NCBI GenBank assembly: GCA_963851085.1
Contig: CAWKNX010000016.1
Coordinates: forward strand, 248,001-312,000
DNA length: 64,000 nucleotides
Source: DATFVJ01 sp963851085
GTDB lineage: Bacteria > Actinomycetota > Actinomycetes > Streptosporangiales > Streptosporangiaceae
Direction of reading: 5' to 3'
Shown one piece after another: positions 8,954 through 15,913 of the stretch. The first letter of the stretch is position 1; each line of letters opens with the position of its first letter. The notes under the pieces are model-generated. The model was not told the DNA's origin. It was given only the letters and a program-made list of their open reading frames with translations, and made no database searches. The position numbers and the translations under genes were made by a program.

Positions 8954-9507
8954 GTGCCGACACCTTCGTGCGGCCCGCCCGGGTCGCCGACGCCACCCAC
9001 CTGGCCCGGATCCAGGTGGCGAGCTGGCAGGCCGGATATACGGATCTGGTCCCCGCGCCCGTGCTCGCCGAGATCACGAGCGTGGAGGCAACTGAGCGCT
9101 GGCACGAACAGTGGGCGGCCGCATTGACGAACCCGCCCACGAGCCGCCACCGCGTGCTCGTCGCGGTCGAGCGCGGTGAGGATCACACGCGCACCGTCGC
9201 GGGTTTCACCTCGTTCGGTCCCGCGACCGACCCTGACCTCTGGCCCGCGACCGACGCCGAACTCTACGAACTGCACGTGCATCCGGAACTGGCAGGCCGC
9301 GGGCACGGCAGCCGGCTGCTCAACGCCCTCGCTGACACCGTGCGGGACGACGGCTTCCACACGCTCTGCGCCTGGACGCTCGAATCGGACACGTCACTGC
9401 GCGAATTTCTCGAATCGGCCGGATGGGCACCTGACGGCGCCCGCCGCCAGCTCGACATGGGCACGCCCGTGCCCGAGGTGCGGCTGCACGCCGTGGTGGG
9501 CGGCTAG
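8950..9507 (+). CDS. GNAT-family N-acetyltransferase
   Basis: 185 residues. The acetyl-CoA binding motif A is YELHVHPELAGRGHGSRLLNAL (shown in part: HPELAGRGHGSRLL), preceded by a beta bulge and followed by the C-terminal half SDTSLREFLESAGW, as in the family. It should acetylate an amine on a small molecule, peptide or protein; the substrate is unknown. Translation is coupled to the upstream CGNR gene through ATGA. Confidence 0.9.
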   Translation: MSADTFVRPARVADATHLARIQVASWQAGYTDLVPAPVLAEITSVEATERWHEQWAAALTNPPTSRHRVLVAVERGEDHTRTVAGFTSFGPATDPDLWPATDAELYELHVHPELAGRGHGSRLLNALADTVRDDGFHTLCAWTLESDTSLREFLESAGWAPDGARRQLDMGTPVPEVRLHAVVGG

Positions 9508-9587
9508 CAGGCAAAGCTACGCACATAGGATCGGTTCGCACGGGCGAACCGGCCGTGGCGCGGCGGCGGGCGGGATCGGCGCACAAC

Positions 9588-9627
9588 AGCACGAGGCAGC
9601 ACGAGGCAGCACGAGGCAGCACGAGGC
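9588..9627. repeat. four 10-bp tandem repeats before menA
   Basis: AGCACGAGGC is repeated four times without change, then decays into GGGCGAG-rich sequence that supplies the ribosome-binding region of menA. The repeat lies in the untranslated leader, so copy number could alter expression; this is untested. Confidence 0.8.
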
Positions 9628-9648
9628 AGGGCGAGGGCAGGGCGAGAC

Positions 9649-10521
9649 GTGGCGAGTGCGAGAGAATGGATGTCCGGGGCGCGCCCCCGTACGCTGCCCG
9701 CGGCCATCGTGCCTGTGGTCGTCGGTTCGGCCGCGGCCGCTGGCTACGGGCACTTCGTCTGGTGGCGGGCCGCGCTCGCGCTGTTCGTGGCTCTTTCCCT
9801 GCAGGTCGGAGTGAACTACGCCAACGACTACAGCGATGGGGTGCGGGGCACCGACGCCCGCAGGGTAGGCCCGTTGCGGCTCGTCGCGACCGGGCTCGCC
9901 CGGCCCCGTCAGGTACTCGCCGCCGCGTTTGGCTGCTTCGCCGCCGCGTGCGCCGCCGGGCTCGTGCTCGCGGCCGTGAGCTCCTGGTGGCTCGTTCTGG
10001 CCGGGGGATTGGCGGTCGGGGCAGCGTGGTTCTACACGGGCGGCCGCCGGCCATACGGCTACCGCGCGCTCGGTGAGATCTCCGTCTTCGTATTCTTCGG
10101 CGTATTCGCCGTCGCGGGGACCGCGTACGTGCAACTCGGCCGCCTGCCGTGGCTCGCGCTTGCCGCGTCGGTTCCTGTCGGGCTGCTCGCGTGCGCGCTC
10201 CTCGTGGTCAACAATCTGAGGGACATCGGCACCGATGCGGTGGCCGGCAAGCGCACGCTGGCAGTCGTGCTCGGTGACCAGCGCACCCGGCTGCTGTATG
10301 TGGCGTGCGCGCTTGTCCCGTTCGGCGCCGCGGCCATGATCGCGGCGCTCCGTCCGGTCGCGCTCGCCGCGCTCGCGGCCATTCCTCTCGCGGCGGCGCC
10401 GGTGCGACTGGTCCGCGGTGGCGCTGCGGGGCCCCGGCTGGTGACCGCGCTCGCACAGACGGGGCGGCTGCAGTTGGCATACGGCGCGCTGCTCGCGGCG
10501 GGTCTCGCGATCCGGCTGTAA
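9649..10521 (+). CDS. menA: 1,4-dihydroxy-2-naphthoate polyprenyltransferase
   Basis: 290 residues, an integral membrane UbiA-type prenyltransferase that joins dihydroxynaphthoate to a polyprenyl chain in menaquinone synthesis. The two Mg-diphosphate motifs are visible: NYANDYSDG (about residues 56-64) and NNLRDIGTD (about 192-200), separated by several hydrophobic helices. The GTG at 9649 gives the usual actinobacterial N-terminus (ASAREWMSGARPRTLPAA). The rest of the men pathway is not in the window. It is convergent with the glutamine amidotransferase gene. Confidence 0.93.
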   Translation: MASAREWMSGARPRTLPAAIVPVVVGSAAAAGYGHFVWWRAALALFVALSLQVGVNYANDYSDGVRGTDARRVGPLRLVATGLARPRQVLAAAFGCFAAACAAGLVLAAVSSWWLVLAGGLAVGAAWFYTGGRRPYGYRALGEISVFVFFGVFAVAGTAYVQLGRLPWLALAASVPVGLLACALLVVNNLRDIGTDAVAGKRTLAVVLGDQRTRLLYVACALVPFGAAAMIAALRPVALAALAAIPLAAAPVRLVRGGAAGPRLVTALAQTGRLQLAYGALLAAGLAIRL

Positions 10522-10579
10522 CAGCGGCAGCGCGCCCGCCCGGCAGCGCGCCCGCCGGGCTAGCTCACGCGGCCTACGG

Positions 10580-11506
10580 TCAGGTATCGATATTCGGATT
10601 CTGTCCGCCGAGGGGCACAAGGCGCACGGGTGGCTCTGGGATCACCACGGCGGACTCGATGGTCAGGTCGGGGCGAATGTGCACGAGTTCACCTGACGTC
10701 AGCATGCGCCAGCCGCTTTCACCGTCGAGTTGCTCGGAAGCGACCACGACGGACGCGATCCGATGCAATTCCGGCGCGTGCACAGAAGACGTCGCACTGC
10801 GGACGTGCAGGCCGGACGCGCCGCCGCCGTGACCCGCGGCCGCCCGGGCGCTCGTCGCATCCGTGGCGCCCGTGGCGCTCGCCGCGGCTGTGGCGGCCGG
10901 TGCGCTCGCACCGGCCGGACGCTCGATGATGTGCAGGGCATGCTGGCCCGGATAACGCAGTGCCCACAATTCGCCCGCCGTTGCGACAACGGTGTTCAGC
11001 GACGAGACCGGGAGGTTAGCGCCAATCCACCGCGCGGCGGCCGCGATCCCGGCTCCGACGTCGCCGTGGTTAGCGTCGATCTGCTGGGTCATCAGCGCGA
11101 AATACCGCTCCGAGTCGGTCTCGCCGAGCACGAGCTTGCCGTAGGAACCAAGCTGCTCGTCCAGGCGCGCCACCTCACCGAACCCCCCGTTGTGTGCCAT
11201 GATCCTGCCGTCCATGGTGAACGGGTGGGTGTTCCGCTCCGCCCGGCCGCCCGCGGTCGCCCAGCGGACGTGGGCGACAAACGTCGTGGACTTGGCCTGC
11301 TTTGCCTCGTGAATGAACTCCTCGTCACTGAAGGCCGGCTCCGGTTGCTTGTCGAGAATGGGCGTCCCGGCGGGGTCAAAGAACCCGATTCCGCTCCCAT
11401 CGACGTTGCGGCGGCTCTGCACCTCTAGCGAATCCGGCGCATCAAGCAGCCAGAACGTGGCCCCGATACGTGCGGCCCCAGCGGTCAGCCCAAATAGCCT
11501 GCACAT
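10580..11506 (-). CDS. class II glutamine amidotransferase
   Basis: The start is set at the ATG at 11506 because maturation exposes Cys2 (MCRLFGL) as the Ntn nucleophile and GAAGGGG lies just upstream. The family motifs HVRWATAG, NTHPF, MAHNG and DSERYF follow, so it is a glutaminase of the YafJ/EgtC type. Length is 308 residues. About 35 Ala/Thr/Gly-rich residues (around residues 205-245) interrupt the C-terminal half. No ergothioneine genes are adjacent, so an EgtC role is not supported, and the acceptor of the ammonia or glutamyl group is unknown. Confidence 0.88.
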   Translation of the reverse strand: MCRLFGLTAGAARIGATFWLLDAPDSLEVQSRRNVDGSGIGFFDPAGTPILDKQPEPAFSDEEFIHEAKQAKSTTFVAHVRWATAGGRAERNTHPFTMDGRIMAHNGGFGEVARLDEQLGSYGKLVLGETDSERYFALMTQQIDANHGDVGAGIAAAARWIGANLPVSSLNTVVATAGELWALRYPGQHALHIIERPAGASAPAATAAASATGATDATSARAAAGHGGGASGLHVRSATSSVHAPELHRIASVVVASEQLDGESGWRMLTSGELVHIRPDLTIESAVVIPEPPVRLVPLGGQNPNIDT

Positions 11507-11843
11507 CGTGTCCCCTTCGCTCCCTGGCGTCTGCAGGATATTTGGGCCAGGGCACGACGCGCCAGGCTGGGCGTACCAGGTTGGGTGCCAGGTCGCGGGC
11601 ACGGTAGGGCCGTCTTACCCCCCGGGCCTCCGGGCCACTCAGCCTCGGCCCGCCGGCTGCGCCGAGGTCTGCGAACGGCGACGTTATCGGAAGGCACTCC
11701 TCGTCGCCGTCCATGAGCATTTGCCGTTCGAGTATGACAACATTCGGGGCACCTGATGCGCCGGCTGGGCTTACGATCAGTGCACGCCATCGGTTGTCGC
11801 GTCATTTGCGTGGACTCCACGCCGAGCACGGAAGGCAACGCCA
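11507..11843. other. divergent intergenic region
   Basis: 337 bases between the starts of the amidotransferase and the SRPBCC gene. Both promoters should be here. No convincing small gene or hairpin was seen. Confidence 0.5.
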
Positions 11844-12278
11844 GTGTTCATGTTGCGATGTGAAGCGACGATCAGGGCGAAGCCGTCGGAGGTTTGGCAG
11901 ATTTGGACTGATGTGCCCAACTGGCCGAGCTGGGACCAGAGCAAGGAGATCGCTCGCCTGGATGGCCCATTCGCCCCTGGCACGTCAGGCTGGGCCAAGC
12001 AGCGCGGTAACCTCGGCGGCCCCTTCACGATCACGGTTGTGGAACCCGGCAGGCGCTGGACCAGCGAATGCCCCTTGCCCCTCGGCAAGGTCGTTTTCGA
12101 CCACCTGATAGAACCGCGAGCAGACGGAAGCGTCAGGATCACCAAGAGCGTCGACGTGCACGGCGGGTTCGGGCCACTCTTCCGCCTTATGGTCGCGGCT
12201 AAGATGCGGAAAGACATCACCGCGTCGTTCGCCGCCCTGGAACGGCACGTGCTCGACAGATCGGGGCGAACCGCCTAG
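11844..12278 (+). CDS. SRPBCC (START-like/polyketide-cyclase) family protein
   Basis: 144 residues. CEATIRAKPSEVWQIWTDVP followed by NWPSWDQSK is the typical opening of the Polyketide_cyc2 branch of the helix-grip fold, which binds hydrophobic ligands. The GTG at 11844 has GGAAGG eight bases before it; an in-frame ATG two codons later is possible. The length and the C-terminal long helix are normal. The ligand and role are unknown. Confidence 0.82.
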   Translation: MFMLRCEATIRAKPSEVWQIWTDVPNWPSWDQSKEIARLDGPFAPGTSGWAKQRGNLGGPFTITVVEPGRRWTSECPLPLGKVVFDHLIEPRADGSVRITKSVDVHGGFGPLFRLMVAAKMRKDITASFAALERHVLDRSGRTA

Positions 12279-12390
12279 CTGGGTGCGCTCATCGGCCCGA
12301 CCGCCCGGCGGGATCGTCAGCCCGCGCCCGCTCGCGAACCGCCGGCGGGGCAGCCCGCGTGACAGCCATGTGGACATCGCGGGCAATGAT

Positions 12391-12692
12391 CCTTAACGGC
12401 TGCCGCCTGGCGCGCCGTCTACGGCGCAGCGGGGGTTCCGGGGGGCCGCCCCCCGGGCCGGCGCAGCCTTAACGGCTGCCGCCTGGCGCGCCGTTCACGG
12501 CGCAGCGGGGGTTCCGGGGGGCCGCCCCCCGGGCCGGCACAGCCTTAACGGCTGCCGCCTGGCGCGCCGTTCACGGCGCAGCGGGGGTTCCGGGGGGCCG
12601 CCCCCGGGCCGGCGCAGCCTTAACGGCTGCCGCCTGGCGCGCCGTTCACGGCGCAGCGGGGGTTCCGGGGGGCCGCCCCCGGGCCGGCGCAG
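12391..12692. repeat. tandem array, four copies of a 75-76-bp unit
   Basis: Units begin at 12391, 12467, 12543 and 12618 with CCTTAACGGCTGCCGC. Each contains GCGCCGTTCACGGCGC (first copy GCGCCGTCTACGGCGC), a 7-bp stem with 2-base loop, and a GGGGGGCCGCCCCCC hairpin. Copies differ by one or two bases. The same first 16 bases start the five-copy 77-bp array at 59.2 kb, and both arrays are preceded by GGCAATGAT. The array sits between the SRPBCC gene and a gene remnant. It is not coding in any frame with family similarity. Confidence 0.9.
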
Positions 12693-12713
12693 TCTTAGCC
12701 GGCCGGCCAGGGA

Positions 12714-12968
12714 TGTTATCGCGTGGAGGTGCGCGGTGAACCCGACTACACGGTCGACATGCAATTAGTCGGCTCGGAGTGCGACCACAACACGGCCGGG
12801 CTCAAGGCCACCGCCCTGCGGCTGGTAAACGCCGTCCCTGCCGTCGTGAACGCCGCTCCCGGCCTGCTCAGCGCCCTCGATCTTCCCCTCGTCACAGGCC
12901 GCGGTCTGCTGTCCGCCGGTGCCGCGGCACATCAAGGCCCGCGCGGGCCGGCCGCAGGATCCTTGTGA
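12714..12968 (+). pseudogene. C-terminal remnant of a DapB-like NAD(P)-dependent dehydrogenase
   Basis: About 80 residues read as the end of the proteins annotated as dihydrodipicolinate-reductase-like or diaminopentanoate-dehydrogenase-like: DHNTAGLKATALRLVNAVPAV then LDLPLVTGRGLL. The coenzyme-binding N-terminal domain (about 270 residues) is absent, and an in-frame TAG (12696-12698) and the tandem array lie immediately upstream. The GTG at 12723 is not a natural start. It is not part of the nearby true dapB, which lies on the other strand. Confidence 0.6.
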
Positions 12969-13332
12969 GCGCAGGACCTTCGTCCCTGGTGAGGCGGGCC
13001 GGGGTCTGGTCGAGTAGAGACAACGAGAAGGGCACAAAGAGACACGGAGCAGCGGGGAATGGCGGAGATTCTTCGTTCACCGTGCAATCTGGCTCCGCGA
13101 GAAGCGGAGAGCCCTTCTCGTTACTACATTCGGGGCGCACACTCCGGCGCGTGTCACGTCGTCATCGTTACCGGCGGATCCCATGTCGGCGTGACACGGG
13201 CCGGTCCCCGGCGAGCAATCCTCGCGCACAGGCCTGCGAAACCCACGGCCTCCACCACGCACGGGCCTGCACCATCCACGCTCCCGCACCATCCACGCTC
13301 CCGCACCACGTACGGGCCCAACACGCACGGGA
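12969..13332. other. gene-free region
   Basis: 364 bases with no gene. A 17-bp direct repeat around CACCATCCACGCTCCCG occurs twice near 13268-13300, just past the 3' end of dapB. Confidence 0.5.
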
Positions 13333-14076
13333 TCAATCCAGGCCGAGAATTGCGTCGAGCCCCACGGTGAGGCCGGGGGCGAGCGAGCGGACGCCGCGGA
13401 TCGCTGCGAGGACGCCTGGCATGAACGACGAGCGGTCGAGCGAGTCGTGCCGTATGGTCAGCACCTCACCGTGCCCGCCCAGCAGAACCTCCTGGTGCGC
13501 GACGAGCCCGGCCAGCCGGACCGAGTGCACGCGCAGGCCGGCGACGTCGGCCCCACGCGCCCCGGCAAGCGCTGTCGTGGTGGCGTCCGGCGTCGGCCCG
13601 AGGCCCGCTTCAGACCTGGCCGCCGCAATGAGCGACGCCGTCCTCGCGGCGGTACCCGACGGAGCGTCGGCCTTGCCCGCGTGATGCAGCTCGATGATCT
13701 CGGTTGACTCGAAAAATCGCGCGGCCTGCGCCGCGAACCGCATCATCAGCACCGCGCCGATGGAGAAATTCGGCACGACGAGCACGCTGACTTCGGGCTG
13801 CCCGCCGAGCCACGACCGCACGGCATCCAGGCGGTCCTCATCGAAACCGGACGTGCCGATCACCGTGTTCCGCCCGTGCCCGGTGCACCAGCGCAGGTTG
13901 TCCATAACCGCGTCCGGGTGCGTGAAGTCCACCACCACGTCGGCCGCGGCGAGCTGATCACGTGCGTCGCCGATGTCGACCGCGGCGGTCAGCTCCATGT
14001 CGTCGGAGCCGGTCACCGCACGGCACACCTCCGCGCCCATCCGGCCCTTGGCACCGAGTACGCCAACCTTAATCAT
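13333..14076 (-). CDS. dapB: 4-hydroxy-tetrahydrodipicolinate reductase
   Basis: 247 residues. DapB reduces hydroxytetrahydrodipicolinate with NAD(P)H in the lysine and meso-diaminopimelate pathway. VGVLGAKGRMGAEV is the nucleotide-binding motif, DVVVDFTHPDAV and GTSGF follow, and ELHHAGKADAPSGTA is the substrate and catalytic motif with the His-His and Lys. It closes the minus-strand block that begins at rimP, as in other actinobacteria, though 544 bases of repeat-containing sequence separate it from the M16 peptidase. Confidence 0.96.
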   Translation of the reverse strand: MIKVGVLGAKGRMGAEVCRAVTGSDDMELTAAVDIGDARDQLAAADVVVDFTHPDAVMDNLRWCTGHGRNTVIGTSGFDEDRLDAVRSWLGGQPEVSVLVVPNFSIGAVLMMRFAAQAARFFESTEIIELHHAGKADAPSGTAARTASLIAAARSEAGLGPTPDATTTALAGARGADVAGLRVHSVRLAGLVAHQEVLLGGHGEVLTIRHDSLDRSSFMPGVLAAIRGVRSLAPGLTVGLDAILGLD

Positions 14077-14152
14077 CTATGTCCTCCGTCGGCCGCGCCC
14101 GCGCGCGGCATGATCCTCCATCGGCCGGGTGCTGTTGGGCGGCCCCGGGCTT

Positions 14153-14205
14153 CATGATCGCGGTACTTTTTCTGCGGTATTCGCCGAAAAAGTACCGCGA
14201 TCACG
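14153..14205. repeat. 53-bp palindromic repeat, copy 1
   Basis: CATGATCGCGGTACTTTTTC pairs with GAAAAAGTACCGCGATCACG (last-but-one arm base differs), enclosing a GCGGTAT-containing centre. Same length and design as 14514-14566 and the split copy around the IS at 41.0/42.8 kb. It could form a long hairpin in either strand. Confidence 0.85.
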
Positions 14206-14513
14206 AGGCTGGGTCAGCGCGCGACGCCCGCGCGGCCTGGTTTCCAGTCGGCCGCGCCCCGCGCGGCATGACCCTCCATCGCCCGCGCCCGCGCGGCATG
14301 GTCCTCCGTCTGCCGCGCAAGATCGATAAGCATACGAGGCCGCAGTGGAATTCCCGGCGCTGCCCGCCGGGGCCAATCCCTCACCGCCCCGCACTGCCCC
14401 GCCGTGGCAGGGACATAGCCCAAGATCGATGGCCCGTAGGCGGCCTATCCGGTGCCCAACGGGCCATGGATCATGATCCGGGCGATGACCGCGGCCTAGG
14501 CAATGCCGGGCTT

Positions 14514-14566
14514 CATGATCGCGGTAACTTCTCGGCGGTATGTGCGGAAAAGTTACCGCGATCATG
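14514..14566. repeat. 53-bp palindromic repeat, copy 2
   Basis: Arms CATGATCGCGGTAACTT and AAGTTACCGCGATCATG are perfectly complementary around a CGGCGGTATGTGCGG centre. The reverse complement of this copy matches the flanks of the IS at 41.04-42.84 kb almost base for base, which shows what the IS target looked like before insertion. Confidence 0.9.
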
Positions 14567-14620
14567 AACGCGGGGCCACCTGCCATAATTGATCATGGAG
14601 CCGTGGCAGGCGGCGCCGGA

Positions 14621-15913
14621 TCACGACGCGATGGCGGCCGAGAAGTCGGTGTCTTCATCGAACGGGCCGACCACGGCGAGTACCTTCGGCTGACCGAGCA
14701 CCTGCTCCGCCACCTCCCGCACGTCGTCGGGCGTGACCTCCTCGATCTTGGCCAGAATGTCGTCGACCGGCTCCAGCCGTGGGTGGACGAGTTCGGACTT
14801 GCCGAGCCGGCTCATCCGTGACGAGGGATCCTCCAGCCCGAGTACGGTCGACCCGCGCATCTGCCCCTTGCCGCGTTCGATTTCTGACCTTGTGAGCCCG
14901 TCGGAAAGCACCTTCTCGATCTCGTCGCGGCAGATCGCGAGCACTTCGTCCGTCTTGGCGGGCAGACAGCCCGCGTAGACGCCGAACATGCCGCTGTCCG
15001 CCTGCTGCGAGACGAAGCTATAGACCGAGTAGGCAAGGCCGCGCTTCTCCCTGACCTCCTGGAACAGCCGCGAAGACATGCCACCGCCGAGCGCGGCATT
15101 CAGCACGCCGAGAGCGAAGCGCCGGTCGTCGGTGCGGGCGAGCCCGTCGGTGCCCAGCACGACGTTGGCCTGCTCGGTGCGCCGCGACACCAGCCGGACA
15201 CCCGGCACGGCCGACGGGGCGCCCGGCCCGGAGAGCCGTGGCGGCTCCGGGATCGCATCGCCGAGAACGCTCCCGAACGCATGCTGGACGAGTGTCACGA
15301 TCGTGTCATGTTCAACGTTTCCCGCCACGGCGACAACCAGGTTCTCCGGGCGGTAGCGTGCGGTGTAGTGCTCGGTGATCTGCTCCCTGGTGATCCTGTT
15401 GATCGACTCGGTCGTGCCGAGGATCGGCCGGCCGAGCGGGGTGTCGCCGAACAGTTGCGCGGCGAACGCCTCGTGCACGACATCCGAGGGATCGTCGTCG
15501 TTCATCGCGATCTCTTCCAGGATCACGCCACGCTCGGCGTCCACGTCCTGGGGCGAGATCAGGGACGCCGTCACCATGTCCGAGACGACGTCGATCGCGA
15601 GCGGCAGGTCGGCATCGAGCACCCGCGCGTAATAGCACGTGTATTCCTTGCCGGTGAACGCGTTCAGCTCACCGCCGACCGCGTCCATCGCCGCCGAGAT
15701 ATCCAGCGCGGTGCGCCTGCTGGTGCCCTTGAACAGCAGATGCTCAAGGTAATGGGTGGCGCCGGCGTGGGCGGCGTCCTCGTCACGCGACCCAACGCCG
15801 GCCCAGATGCCGAAAGCCGCAGAACGGACCGAGGGCAGCGATTCTGTGACGATGCGCAGGCCGCCGGGCAGCACGGTCCGCCGCACCGGCTCGGGAATGG
15901 TCGCTATGGTCAC
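14621..15913 (-). CDS. M16-family zinc metallopeptidase
   Basis: 430 residues, like the processing-peptidase family. The inverted zinc motif HYLEH (His54, Glu57, His58) and the distal GVILEEI glutamate are present, followed by the duplicated inactive-half fold. Members lie next to pnp in most actinobacteria; the natural substrates are not firmly known. The GTG start overlaps the pnp stop (GTGA, 15910-15913). Confidence 0.93.
   Translation of the reverse strand: MTIATIPEPVRRTVLPGGLRIVTESLPSVRSAAFGIWAGVGSRDEDAAHAGATHYLEHLLFKGTSRRTALDISAAMDAVGGELNAFTGKEYTCYYARVLDADLPLAIDVVSDMVTASLISPQDVDAERGVILEEIAMNDDDPSDVVHEAFAAQLFGDTPLGRPILGTTESINRITREQITEHYTARYRPENLVVAVAGNVEHDTIVTLVQHAFGSVLGDAIPEPPRLSGPGAPSAVPGVRLVSRRTEQANVVLGTDGLARTDDRRFALGVLNAALGGGMSSRLFQEVREKRGLAYSVYSFVSQQADSGMFGVYAGCLPAKTDEVLAICRDEIEKVLSDGLTRSEIERGKGQMRGSTVLGLEDPSSRMSRLGKSELVHPRLEPVDDILAKIEEVTPDDVREVAEQVLGQPKVLAVVGPFDEDTDFSAAIAS

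Larger units (their letters stand above)
14077..14620. other. gene-free region with two palindromic repeats
   Basis: Between dapB and the M16 peptidase gene. It contains two 53-bp palindromes and GC-rich direct repeats (CCGCGCCCGCGCGGCATG, about 14085-14110 and 14280-14300). No coding sequence is credible here. Confidence 0.6.

Noticed and set aside
12391..12692. CRISPR array
   Set aside because: Units are contiguous with no spacers and no cas genes are in the window. The same applies to the arrays at 34065 and 59222.
12495..12764. 89-codon minus-strand frame with RPGGGPPEPPLRRERRARRQ repeats
   Set aside because: It is only the 76-bp array read in one frame; the period is not a multiple of three in every unit and no family is similar.
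14152..14586. Minus-strand 144-codon protein and similar short frames near 14.1-14.6 kb and 41-42.9 kb
   Set aside because: They translate the palindromic repeat (FMIAVTF-like peptides recur) and have no other support.
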